This document shows, piece after piece, positions 16,835 through 25,134 of a stretch of 60,939 nucleotides of DNA. Each line of letters begins with the position of its first letter. Positions within the stretch are counted from its first letter, which is position 1. The translations under genes and the position numbers were made by a program. The DNA is taken from positions 1 to 60,939 of the forward strand of contig CAZHRJ010000002.1 of NCBI GenBank assembly GCA_964534765.1, given 5' to 3'. The DNA comes from CAZHRJ01 sp964534765. GTDB taxonomy: Bacteria > Lindowbacteria > 2-12-FULL-62-27. Below the pieces are notes generated by a model. It was not told where the DNA came from, searched no databases, and worked only from the letters and a program-made list of their open reading frames with translations.

Positions 16835-18460
16835 TTAAATTTTCCGGGCGATCGGTTCCCGTCGGCCCTGACCGAAGGCCCTTGGCCGGAGTTTCAGTCC
16901 CGGAGTCGCCTGCCGGCGTTTGTATTCGGCCCGGTCGATCGCCGTGGTCCAGCGCCGGATTTGTTTAAGGGACAGGCCGGGCACGCGGATGATGTCCGCG
17001 GGCCGCATCCGTTCGACATAGGCTTCGATGAGCGCATCCAGCACCGGATACGGCGGGAGACTGTCCTGGTCTGTCTGATGGGGTCGAAGTTCGGCCGAAG
17101 GGGCTTTGGTGAATATCGCGTCCGGGATGATAGTCGCGCGCCGGTTGATGTGTCGGCCGATCGCGTAGACCAGCATTTTTGGGACGTCGGAAATAACGGC
17201 CAGTCCGCCGCACATGTCCCCATAGAGCGTACAGTATCCCACCGACAGTTCCGATTTGTTTCCGGTGGTCAGCAGGAGATGGCCGAACTTGTTGGACAGG
17301 GCCATCAGGATCATCCCCCGGATGCGCGCCTGCAGATTTTCCTCCGTTACGTCTTTTGGGGTTCCCTTGAAAACAGGTTTCAATCCTCTCAGGCAGGCCC
17401 GAAAGATCGGCGTGATGGGAATTTTTTCGAGCCGGATACCGAGCCGTTTGGCGAGGGCCTCGGAATCGGAGACACTGGATTTCGAGGAATAGGGTCCCGG
17501 CATGGATACCGCGCGCATCTGCCGGTGTCCGAGCGCTTCCACGGCGATGCCCGCGGTCACGGCCGAATCGATTCCGCCGGACAGGCCCAGGATGGCGGAT
17601 CGGAATCCCGTCTTGGCGGCGTAATCCCGGGTTCCCATCACCAGCGCCTCGTAGGCTTCCTCTTCGGTCCCGCGGTTTGGCGGGGAAATCCAGCGAGTAT
17701 CTTCGAGATCGACCAGGACCAGATCCTCGGCAAAGGCTTTGCCCATCCGCAGGACGCGACCCTCCGGGTCGATCGCGAGGGACTGTCCGTCGAACAGGAG
17801 TTCGTCATTTCCGCCAACGAGGTTCACCTGAAGCACCGGCCGGCGGTACTTTTTGGCGGCGCCGGCAAGCATCCGTCTTCGCAGATCACCCTTGCCGATC
17901 TCGAACGGCGACGCCGACAGGTTGATCAGGATGTCGAATCCGGCGCGTCCCAGAAGGGCGACGGGGTCCTGCCGGTACGTGCGTTTGGGCCAGAAATCGG
18001 GATCGTTCCACACGTCCTCGCAGATTGTGACCCCGATCCGTTTCCCTCCCAGCCGGATGGCGGCCGGCCTGGCCGCCGGCTCGAAATATCGGGCTTCGTC
18101 GAACACGTCGTACGTGGGAATCAGCATCTTGTCGGCCCATGACTCAATCCGCCGGTTCCGGATGAATGCCGCGGAGTTGTGCAGAGGTTTGCCGGCGCCT
18201 TTGGCATTTTTCCGGACAGTTCCGATGAGCACCGGGATCGGCGATCGTCGGGCAATTTCGGCCAAAGACCGGCCGGCCCGATCGACAAAATCGGTTCGAA
18301 GCAGCATGTCCTTCGGCGGATATCCGGTGACGGCCAATTCCGGAAAGACCGCCAGGTCAGCCCCCACGCCCGCCGCCCGGCCTGTCATCTCGATAATGCG
18401 TAGCGCGTTTCCCTCAAAATCGGCAACCGTTGTATTGATCTGGCCAAGGGCAATTTTCAT
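16835..18460 (-). CDS. nadE: glutamine-dependent NAD+ synthetase
   Basis: A 541-residue two-domain enzyme making NAD+ from deamido-NAD+, ATP and glutamine. The N-terminal nitrilase/glutaminase domain shows the catalytic triad E41 (FPELAVTGYPP), K111 (ADKMLIPTYD) and C147 (VTICEDVW). The synthetase domain has the PP-loop LGLSGGIDSAV near 291-300. The glutaminase domain means it does not need free ammonia. It is transcribed leftward, convergent with the flagellar operon. Confidence 0.95.
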   Translation of the reverse strand: MKIALGQINTTVADFEGNALRIIEMTGRAAGVGADLAVFPELAVTGYPPKDMLLRTDFVDRAGRSLAEIARRSPIPVLIGTVRKNAKGAGKPLHNSAAFIRNRRIESWADKMLIPTYDVFDEARYFEPAARPAAIRLGGKRIGVTICEDVWNDPDFWPKRTYRQDPVALLGRAGFDILINLSASPFEIGKGDLRRRMLAGAAKKYRRPVLQVNLVGGNDELLFDGQSLAIDPEGRVLRMGKAFAEDLVLVDLEDTRWISPPNRGTEEEAYEALVMGTRDYAAKTGFRSAILGLSGGIDSAVTAGIAVEALGHRQMRAVSMPGPYSSKSSVSDSEALAKRLGIRLEKIPITPIFRACLRGLKPVFKGTPKDVTEENLQARIRGMILMALSNKFGHLLLTTGNKSELSVGYCTLYGDMCGGLAVISDVPKMLVYAIGRHINRRATIIPDAIFTKAPSAELRPHQTDQDSLPPYPVLDALIEAYVERMRPADIIRVPGLSLKQIRRWTTAIDRAEYKRRQATPGLKLRPRAFGQGRREPIARKI

Positions 18461-18543
18461 GTGCTAGAGGTAACAGGGAAGTCCCCACCGGTAAAGGGAG
18501 GCGGTATCGCCGCTTGAAGTCCATAGCGGCATGGTCTAGGGTG

Positions 18544-20115
18544 ATGGTTGTGAGAGATTTTTTTGCGCACAGGGGCGTCGGGCCGCCTGCGATGGGCCGG
18601 CCAGCGGGTTACTGGCTGACGCGTTTTTTGTTTTTGCGACTGATCGGATTCATCTATCTGATGGCCTTTCTGGTGCTCGCAAATCAGGCGCCGGCACTGT
18701 TTGGCGAAACCGGCCTTCTGCCGGCCATGGCGTACCTCGAAACAATCGGAAAACAGTTTCTGACGAAACAGGATGCGTTTCTTGCTCTGCCGAGCCTCTT
18801 CTGGTTCAAGCTCACCGATCCGTTGATGACTGGTCTGGCTTGTCTGGGCGCCGGGTTGTCGCTTCTGGTTGTCCTGGGATTTGCCAACGCGATTCTGATG
18901 ACTCTGATCTGGTTTCTCTACATGTCCTTCGTCCATATCGGACAGATCTGGTACGGCTACGGATGGGAGATTCAACTTCTGGAAACGGGGTTTCTCGCGA
19001 TTTTTCTCTGCCCCCTGATCGATCCCCGGCCGTTTCCCAAAACGCCGCCGCCGGAGCCGGTGATCTGGCTTTTGCGCTGGCTGGCGTTTCGAATCATGCT
19101 GGGCGCGGGCCTGATCAAAATCCGCGGCGACGCCTGCTGGCGGGATCTCAGCTGCCTGTCCTACCATTACGAAACCCAGCCAATTCCCAATCCTCTGAGC
19201 CGGTGGATTCATTTCCGGCCCGCGTGGTTTCATGAGGCGGGCGTGCTGTGGAATCATCTGACGGAGCTGATCGCGCCGTTTTTCATTTTCGGGCCGCGCG
19301 CCGCCCGGCACATCGCGGGCGGGCTGCTGGTTTTTTTTCAGATCATTCTGATTCTGAGCGGCAACCTGTCATTTTTGAACTGGCTGACGATCGCGCCGTG
19401 CATCGCCTGTTTCGACGACGGATTCCTTCGCCATCTTCTGCCGAAATGGCTTGTCGCGCGCGCTGACCGCGCCGCGGCCCTGGCCGGGTCCAGGCCCGGC
19501 GCCTCGAAGATTCAGCCGGTTGTGGCGTGGGCTTTGGTGGTTCTGATCCTGTGGCAGAGCGTCGCTCCAGTCCGAAATCTCTTTTCGAACCGGCAGATCA
19601 TGAACACGTCATTTAATCAGTTGCATCTGGTCAACACCTACGGTGCGTTCGGATCAGTTGGCAGGCAGCGGCCGGAGATCATCATCGAAGGAACCGGCGA
19701 TTCGATTCTGACATCCCGGACCGAGTGGAAGGCGTACGAATTCAAGGCCAAGCCGGGCGATCCGGATCGGCGTCCGAGCGTCGTGTCCCCCTATCATCAC
19801 CGGATCGACTGGCAGATCTGGTTTGCCGCCATGTCCGATCCGGCGCATCATCCATGGGTTGTCCACCTCGTCTGGAAACTGCTTCATAACGACCCGCAGT
19901 CGCTTGGTCTTCTGGCCAACAATCCTTTCCCGGACGCGCCGCCCAAATTCATCCGGGCCGAACTCTACCGCTATCGCTTCGCCCCTTCAGGGCCGGGCGC
20001 CGGCCGCGGCGTCTACTGGCATCGCGAGCGGCTCGGCGTGTGGCTTCCGCCGCTGTGGGTCGATCACCCGGACTTTCGAAGATTTCTCGCCGCCCACGGA
20101 TGGATCCGGCCGTGA
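18544..20115 (+). CDS. lipase maturation factor-like polytopic membrane protein
   Basis: About 523 residues with eight or so hydrophobic segments in the first 360 and a soluble C-terminal domain. The pattern FLFLRLIGFIYLMAFLVLANQ, FRIMLGAGLIKIRGDACWRD and the conserved end (HRIDWQIWFA, HPWVVHLVWKLLHNDP) fit the LMF1/LMF2 family. In animals LMF1 folds lipases in the ER; the function in bacteria is not established. Start is uncertain: ATG 18544 is used, TTG 18514 and GTG 18550 (best spaced from AGGG) are alternatives. Divergent from nadE. Confidence 0.8.
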   Translation: MVVRDFFAHRGVGPPAMGRPAGYWLTRFLFLRLIGFIYLMAFLVLANQAPALFGETGLLPAMAYLETIGKQFLTKQDAFLALPSLFWFKLTDPLMTGLACLGAGLSLLVVLGFANAILMTLIWFLYMSFVHIGQIWYGYGWEIQLLETGFLAIFLCPLIDPRPFPKTPPPEPVIWLLRWLAFRIMLGAGLIKIRGDACWRDLSCLSYHYETQPIPNPLSRWIHFRPAWFHEAGVLWNHLTELIAPFFIFGPRAARHIAGGLLVFFQIILILSGNLSFLNWLTIAPCIACFDDGFLRHLLPKWLVARADRAAALAGSRPGASKIQPVVAWALVVLILWQSVAPVRNLFSNRQIMNTSFNQLHLVNTYGAFGSVGRQRPEIIIEGTGDSILTSRTEWKAYEFKAKPGDPDRRPSVVSPYHHRIDWQIWFAAMSDPAHHPWVVHLVWKLLHNDPQSLGLLANNPFPDAPPKFIRAELYRYRFAPSGPGAGRGVYWHRERLGVWLPPLWVDHPDFRRFLAAHGWIRP

Positions 20116-20220
20116 CGGGATCATGATAAAATCCCTCCGGTTCGGGCACCTATATTTTTAGTTTCCGACCTGATAGACTCAACCGTGTAAGCCGTGTAGA
20201 ATTTCAGGAGAGTGAACGGA

Positions 20221-21117
20221 ATGTCATTGCGGATGAACGAATCGGAACTCATTGAGATGGCCGTGCAGGGGCAGGTCATCTTCCCGCGCTGTTTTGGCTG
20301 GGAGATCACCCACGAGGGCGAGGTCAAGATACTGCCCTCGGTGGGCGGGATCACCTACAATGTTTCCGTGGGTGACAGCGTCTACGGCTGGGCGGCGGAC
20401 CACATCGAGCCGTGCGTGTCCTGCACGGCGACCCATGACAAACTGTCGGAGAATCCGAATCGGGCGTTCAATGCCTACGCCTGCATCGGAAACGCCGTCA
20501 CCCTGCTGTCCGGCGAGGGCAAAAAGAAGACAGGAGTTGTGACCGGGCATCATGGCGGGGTCGAACATGTCATCGTCGATTTCGCGCCGGAAGTGGTCGC
20601 GAAAATGACTCTGGACGATAAACTGATCATCCGCGCCATCGGCCAGGGTCTGCGGCTTGAGGACCACACGGACATCACCTGTCACGGGATCTCGCCGGCC
20701 CTGGTGAAGAAACTGGGTCTTCGGGAGGCGGGAAAATATATTGAAGCTCCGGTAACGGCGATCGTGCCGGGCGCGCTCATGGGATCGGGGCTGGGGCACA
20801 ATGATTCCTACAAAGGCGACTATGACATTCAGACGAGCGACCGAGGCGTGATCCGCCAGCACGGATTGGATCGCCTGCGTCTCGGAGACGTCGTCGCCAT
20901 CCAGGACCACAAGTCGGCATACGGGTGGTCCTACAAAAAAGGCGCGGTCACTATCGCGGTGGTGATCCATGGCGACTCGAACCTCGCAGGCCACGGACCC
21001 GGCGTTCAGACCGTCCTGACCAGTCCGGGCGGCTGGTTCAAACCGCGTCTCGATCCCAACGCGAACATCGGCCGGTATCTGGGACTGGGCCGGTATCGCA
21101 AACGAAGGAAACGATAA
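20221..21117 (+). CDS. DUF4438 domain protein
   Basis: A 298-residue soluble protein I match to the DUF4438 family from GITYNVSVGDSVYGWAADHI, TGVVTGHHGGVEHVIVDF, ITCHGISPALVKKL and HGDSNLAGHGPGVQTVLTS. The several conserved His and Asp residues suggest metal binding, but no reaction is known. ATG 20221 lies 10 nt after AGGAG; GTG 20212 is an alternative. A TAGACT-N17-TAGAAT promoter-like pair (20174-20202) is present but lies very close to the start. Confidence 0.75.
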   Translation: MSLRMNESELIEMAVQGQVIFPRCFGWEITHEGEVKILPSVGGITYNVSVGDSVYGWAADHIEPCVSCTATHDKLSENPNRAFNAYACIGNAVTLLSGEGKKKTGVVTGHHGGVEHVIVDFAPEVVAKMTLDDKLIIRAIGQGLRLEDHTDITCHGISPALVKKLGLREAGKYIEAPVTAIVPGALMGSGLGHNDSYKGDYDIQTSDRGVIRQHGLDRLRLGDVVAIQDHKSAYGWSYKKGAVTIAVVIHGDSNLAGHGPGVQTVLTSPGGWFKPRLDPNANIGRYLGLGRYRKRRKR

Positions 21118-21127
21118 GCCGGTAAAC

Positions 21128-21179
21128 GGTCTTTAGTCTTCGATTCACAAAAAGTTTTGATCTTGAGAGACTGAAGACC
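21128..21179 (+). repeat. hairpin in the DUF4438-typA gap
   Basis: Bases 21128-21139 can pair with 21168-21179 over 12 positions (one G-U), with a 28-nt loop. A competing 7-bp pairing exists between GTCTTCG (from 21135) and CGAAGAC (21179-21185). It is 19 nt before the typA start, which lacks a visible ribosome site. A regulatory role is only a possibility. Confidence 0.4.
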
Positions 21180-21198
21180 GAAGACCCGAGCCGTTCCA

Positions 21199-23025
21199 AT
21201 GGCCAACCTCCGAAACATCGCGATCATCGCGCATGTCGACCACGGCAAGACCACCCTGGTCGACCAGCTCATGCGGCAATGCAATTTATTCCGTGACAAC
21301 CAGAAAGTACGGGATTGTTTTCTGGATTCGAATGATCTGGAGCGCGAGCGGGGGATTACGATTTTTTCCAAAAACATTTCTCTAAGGTACCGGGACGTCA
21401 AGATCAATCTGATCGACACTCCCGGCCACGCCGATTTCGGCGGCGAGGTCGAGCGCGTCCTGAAAATGGCCGACGGCGTGATTCTGCTGGTCGACGCCGC
21501 CGAAGGCCCCATGCCGCAGACGCGCTTTGTTCTTCAGAAGGCCCTGGCGCTGTCGCTTACGCCCATCGTCGTCATCAACAAAGTCGACCGCCCGGACGCC
21601 CGGTCGGCCGAGGTATTGAATGAGATATTTGATTTGTTTGTCGAATTGGACGCGACGGACGACCAGCTTGATTTTCGTGTTCTCTACGCCTCCGGCCGGG
21701 ATGGGTGGTCAGCCGAGGAGCTGACGGATCCGAGGAAGAATCTTGCGCCGCTTTTGGACGCGGTGCTGGAGGATATCCCGCCGCCTCGGGTTTTCGAGGG
21801 CGCGGCCCAGATGCTGGTCATGACCCTGGACTACTCCGATTATGTCGGCCGGATCGGCATCGGCCGGGTCCTTCGCGGTACACTCCAAAAAAACAAACCC
21901 ATCGCCATTCTCCACGGCGGCCGGGAGGCGGCGCGGGTGCAGATCAAGGATCTCTACACATTCGAGGGCCTGGAGCGGGAGAAGGCGGAAGAGATTTGTT
22001 GCGGCGAGATCTGCGCGGTGGTGGGTCTGGAGGACATTGATATCGGCGATACTCTGGCCGACGCGGAATTCCCGGAGGCCCTGCCCGGGTTGGAAGTTGA
22101 GGAGCCGACGCTAAGCATGGTCTTTCGAGTCAACGATTCGCCCTTTGCCGGCCGGGAGGGAAAATATTTCACGAGCCGGCACCTGAGGGACCGGTTGTTC
22201 AAAGAATCGAAGAAGGACGTCGCGCTCAGAGTGGAGGATACGGAGAGCGCGGAGTCATTCAAGGTATTCGGCCGCGGGGTGCTGCACCTGTCGATTCTCA
22301 TCGAGACCATGCGCCGTGAAGGATACGAGTTTGCGGTGGGCCAGCCGAAGGTGATATTGAAGGAGCAATCGGGCAGGACGCTGGAGCCGATCGAGGTTCT
22401 GGTCGTGGACGTGCCGGAATCGCATTCAGGCAAGATTATCGAGCTGGTCGCTCAGCGCCGCGGGGAGATGTCGAACATGACACCCAAAGGCGCCCACCTG
22501 AGACTGGAGTTTCACATCCCATCCCGGGGTCTCATCGGTCTTCGGACGCGGGCCCTCACCGCGACGGCCGGAGAGGCGGTGATGTCGTACCGGTTTTTAA
22601 AATACGATGAGTTCAAGGGTCCGGTGCCCCAGAGGCAGAACGGCTCGATGATTTCGATGGCCGAAGGCGCCGCCGTGGGGTACGGCATTGACGCGTTGCA
22701 GGACCGCGGTACATTTTTTGTTTCGCCCGGGGATCTGGTCTACGCCGGGCAAGTGGTGGGAGAGCACTGCAAGGACAGCGACATTGTGGTGAACGTTCAG
22801 AAGAGCAAAAAGTTGACGAACATGCGCGCCGCCGGCAGTGACCGGAACCTGGTCATCGTGCCGGCGGTCCGAATGTCTCTGGAGCAGTGTTTGGAATACA
22901 TCAACGAAGACGAACTGGTTGAAGTCACGCCACAGACCATCCGTCTTCGGAAAACGCTTCTGGACGAAAATGCCCGGAAGCGCGAGCGGATGAAAAAGCA
23001 GAAACTTGAAGAAGATCCGGTCTGA
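21199..23025 (+). CDS. typA: ribosome-associated GTPase TypA/BipA
   Basis: A 608-residue translational GTPase of the EF-G family. G1 is AHVDHGKTT near residue 12, G2 lies in RERGIT, G3 is DTPGHADF and G4 NKVD; the C-terminal TypA-specific domain contains ISMAEGAAVGYGIDALQDRG. BipA helps 50S assembly and stress or cold adaptation. Full length; start ATG without a clear ribosome site. Confidence 0.96.
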   Translation: MANLRNIAIIAHVDHGKTTLVDQLMRQCNLFRDNQKVRDCFLDSNDLERERGITIFSKNISLRYRDVKINLIDTPGHADFGGEVERVLKMADGVILLVDAAEGPMPQTRFVLQKALALSLTPIVVINKVDRPDARSAEVLNEIFDLFVELDATDDQLDFRVLYASGRDGWSAEELTDPRKNLAPLLDAVLEDIPPPRVFEGAAQMLVMTLDYSDYVGRIGIGRVLRGTLQKNKPIAILHGGREAARVQIKDLYTFEGLEREKAEEICCGEICAVVGLEDIDIGDTLADAEFPEALPGLEVEEPTLSMVFRVNDSPFAGREGKYFTSRHLRDRLFKESKKDVALRVEDTESAESFKVFGRGVLHLSILIETMRREGYEFAVGQPKVILKEQSGRTLEPIEVLVVDVPESHSGKIIELVAQRRGEMSNMTPKGAHLRLEFHIPSRGLIGLRTRALTATAGEAVMSYRFLKYDEFKGPVPQRQNGSMISMAEGAAVGYGIDALQDRGTFFVSPGDLVYAGQVVGEHCKDSDIVVNVQKSKKLTNMRAAGSDRNLVIVPAVRMSLEQCLEYINEDELVEVTPQTIRLRKTLLDENARKRERMKKQKLEEDPV

Positions 23026-23030
23026 CGCGC

Positions 23031-23375
23031 TCAGGCCTCCGTGTCGAAGGTCGACCCGACCTCTTCTGATTTACCCGATTCGGCCGGCTCGTTTTTCACT
23101 GCGGCCGTTGCCGAATAAACCTGCGATTCTGGATTCTTGACCGTCGAGTCCGATGCCGTTCGCGCCGCACGGGCCGCGGTGCTTTCGGCGTTGACAGTTG
23201 CGGTCTGTTTCATATCAGCGGAAATGAAGTTGATGATTTTGTCCGCCTGGTCCGGCGCCATGCGTTTGAGCATGCTTGCCGTGGGCTGCGAAACATCTCC
23301 GGTTTGGGGCATGGCCGCGGGATGGCTGGCATCCGGCGGGGCGAGAATTGAACGACTGATGGCTCCAACATCCAT
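23031..23375 (-). CDS. small protein of unknown function, possibly motility-linked
   Basis: A 114-residue, Ala/Ser/Thr/Glu-rich protein without signal peptide or membrane segment. ATG 23375 has AGGAG eight bases upstream; the frame is open to 23423. The N-terminus MDVGAISRSILAPP followed by SMLKRMAPDQADKI recalls the layout of YjfB-type motility peptides, but similarity is too short to rely on. The second half looks disordered. A sigma-28-like promoter lies upstream. I do not recognise a function. Confidence 0.6.
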   Translation of the reverse strand: MDVGAISRSILAPPDASHPAAMPQTGDVSQPTASMLKRMAPDQADKIINFISADMKQTATVNAESTAARAARTASDSTVKNPESQVYSATAAVKNEPAESGKSEEVGSTFDTEA

Positions 23376-23439
23376 GTTGGCGCTCCTTTCGTAAACCTCC
23401 GTTTTTAGCCGCACCAACCACACTCCAACCTATTAGTGC

Positions 23440-23467
23440 TTATCGGACGCCGGATGAGAGAACCTGA
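23440..23467 (-). promoter_or_regulatory. sigma-28-like flagellar promoter
   Basis: On the minus strand TCAGGTTC (23467-23460) is followed after 12 nt by TCCGATAA (23447-23440). The flagellar sigma-28 consensus is TAAAGTTT-N11-GCCGATAA, so the -10 matches 7 of 8 and the -35 5 of 8. It would start transcription about 60 nt before the ATG at 23375. Tentative. Confidence 0.35.
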
Positions 23468-23479
23468 GCGATTCGTGAT

Positions 23480-24175
23480 TTATTTTTGCCCGTGCTCCGC
23501 CGACTCCGCGATGATATTCAACCAGCGGCCCTTCCGGTCCTGGTTGGCCACCGTTTGGAGGGAGCAGACCCGCCAGCCGGCCCGCGCAAAATGGGCCGCC
23601 AGTTCTGATTTTCCATATCTGGCGAAGAATCTCCCCGGAACAAAAGATCCCTGATACACGCTCTCGCCTTTTCCATGGAATAGCGTCGCCGCCAGAAATC
23701 CGCCGGGCAAAAGCCGCGCGCGAAGCCGTTTCAAAATGGGGCTAAGGCGGGACTTGGGCAGGTGGATCAAGCTGGCATTGGCCCAGATGAGGTCGAAGGA
23801 TAAACAGCCGACAGCTGAAGATGCGACGAGAGCCTGATTGAAATCCAGTAGATAAAATCGCAGACGGCCCGGCCCGCTCTTTCCGGCGCCGCCGGGTCTG
23901 GATGGCCTCAATCGATTTGCGGCCGATCTGGCGTACCGGATGAATTCGGGGACCGAGTCGACGCCGATGACGGTATGGCCGAGCGCGGCAAAAATGACGG
24001 AATCCAGGCCGGGTCCGCATCCCAGGTCGAGAATCCGGCATGGGTTCCGGGCGATAAGCGGATGCATGAGAATTTTTTTTAGAAAGGGCGGTATGCGGCG
24101 TTTTTTTCTCCCAAGATTCCAGTTCTGGATCGCGACCTTTGCGAATCTTCGATACGAGCGTGTTGTTGGATTCAT
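23480..24175 (-). CDS. class I SAM-dependent methyltransferase
   Basis: About 231 residues with motif I ILDLGCGPGLDSVIFAALG, motif II VIGVDSVPEF, a WANASLIHLPKS segment and LLPGGFLAATLFHG after it, the layout of Methyltransf_25-type enzymes. The frame is open upstream to 24280, but ATG 24175 starts the conserved part and follows a promoter at 24187-24215. Substrate unknown. It is divergent from rsmG and the two promoters overlap. Confidence 0.8.
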   Translation of the reverse strand: MNPTTRSYRRFAKVAIQNWNLGRKKRRIPPFLKKILMHPLIARNPCRILDLGCGPGLDSVIFAALGHTVIGVDSVPEFIRYARSAANRLRPSRPGGAGKSGPGRLRFYLLDFNQALVASSAVGCLSFDLIWANASLIHLPKSRLSPILKRLRARLLPGGFLAATLFHGKGESVYQGSFVPGRFFARYGKSELAAHFARAGWRVCSLQTVANQDRKGRWLNIIAESAEHGQK

Positions 24176-24186
24176 AGTGTTTTCAA

Positions 24187-24223
24187 TATAAATATTGATT
24201 ATCCGGAATTGTAAAGCTATTTT
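24187..24223. promoter_or_regulatory. overlapping divergent promoters of rsmG and the methyltransferase
   Basis: Plus strand: TTGATT (24195-24200), 17 bp, TATTTT (24218-24223), 9 nt before the rsmG ATG. Minus strand: TTTACA (24215-24210), 17 bp, TTTATA (24192-24187), 11 nt before the methyltransferase ATG. The two boxes interleave, so the polymerase can occupy only one promoter at a time. Both would make nearly leaderless mRNAs. Confidence 0.4.
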
Positions 24224-24232
24224 TAGAAAAGG

Positions 24233-24850
24233 ATGAATAAAACAGATCATTTCAGCGGGCATGATTTTGAAGGAATACACATATCTCCAGATGTATGCGT
24301 GAAATTGGACGAGTATGTTGAGTTGATCATGCGGTATCGAAATAGACTAAGCCTTGTTGGGGCAAAGAATAGGACAGACATTATAGATAATTTAATTATT
24401 CCATCAATTATATCAACAGTATTATTGTCTCATGTAAATAGTACAGTTTTAGAGATAGGTTCTGGATCTGGAGTACTGGGTATTGTCACTACACTAGTCA
24501 CTCAAAATGTCACATTAATTATATGTGAGCGAAATTTAAAGAAAATAGCATTTTTGCATGAGGCTATAATTAAATTAGACATTAATAATGTTATTATAGT
24601 GGACAAATCATTAGAGCATGTGAGTAACGATATAATAGTGGATGTTGATTATGTGTTGATTCGGGGGATAAAGTTGGTGGATATATACGATGTTTTAGTA
24701 GAGAAGTTTCCACGTGGAACAAAAGTTGTCTATTTTGGATCAGATAAAGACGTGGCGGCAGTTTCAGCTGTTGTAAAAAGGAAACTGGAGATGCCGGGAA
24801 ATGACAGAAGGGTCAAGCCTCTCCATATATACCTACTGGAGATCGGTTAA
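24233..24850 (+). CDS. rsmG: 16S rRNA m7G527 methyltransferase RsmG, AT-rich
   Basis: A 205-residue RsmG (GidB): YRNRLSLVGAKNRTDIIDNL corresponds to the family's N-terminal WN-x-x-NLT segment, motif I is LEIGSGSGVLGIVTTL, followed by IICERNLKKIAFLHEAI. It methylates G527 of 16S rRNA. Its place just before parA-parB is the classic origin-proximal gene order. By eye its GC content is about 35%, far below its neighbours, with ATA/TTA/ATT codons common. It contains a parS-like site. AAAAGG directly abuts the ATG. Confidence 0.85.
   Translation: MNKTDHFSGHDFEGIHISPDVCVKLDEYVELIMRYRNRLSLVGAKNRTDIIDNLIIPSIISTVLLSHVNSTVLEIGSGSGVLGIVTTLVTQNVTLIICERNLKKIAFLHEAIIKLDINNVIIVDKSLEHVSNDIIVDVDYVLIRGIKLVDIYDVLVEKFPRGTKVVYFGSDKDVAAVSAVVKRKLEMPGNDRRVKPLHIYLLEIG
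24706..24721. promoter_or_regulatory. parS-like site inside rsmG
   Basis: GTTTCCACGTGGAACA matches the perfect parS at 25043 in 14 of 16 positions, with the right half intact. ParB nucleates at such sites; this one lies in coding sequence. Confidence 0.65.
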
Positions 24851-24945
24851 GCTCACACCCATCCAGCACGATACCGGTGTAAATTAGAGGAGGTGGGAGG
24901 TAATGTCACTGAACGGATGCGGTGTGGGCGGAAAGATTCTTTGTA

Positions 24946-24996
24946 ATTGGTCATTTGTTGTTTTCTATTTGTTATTTGGAAATAACAATAACCAAT
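24946..24996. repeat. AT-rich palindrome in the rsmG-parA gap
   Basis: TTGTTATTT (24969-24977) and AAATAACAA (24980-24988) form a 9-bp stem with a two-base gap, flanked by ATTGGT (24946-24951) and ACCAAT (24991-24996). The rest of the 228-nt gap has the parS at 25043 and G-rich ribosome-site-like runs. I see no complete DnaA box. Confidence 0.5.
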
Positions 24997-25042
24997 AGCC
25001 CTTTCCAGTGGGTGTCAACAGCAAGGGCGCAAATTATTCTGC

Positions 25043-25058
25043 TGTTCCACGTGGAACA
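25043..25058. promoter_or_regulatory. perfect parS centromere site
   Basis: TGTTCCACGTGGAACA is a perfect 16-bp palindrome and a known form of the ParB-binding consensus TGTTTCACGTGAAACA. Its position immediately upstream of parA is standard. Confidence 0.88.
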
Positions 25059-25134
25059 TTCAAGTTGGGGTAAGGGGATGTCGAATGGACGGGTGAAGGG
25101 GGGGGATAACTTGGAGAACAGTCCCAGCATCAGC

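Noticed and set aside
16961..18142. 393-codon rightward ORF
   Set aside because: Antisense to nadE with no recognisable domain.
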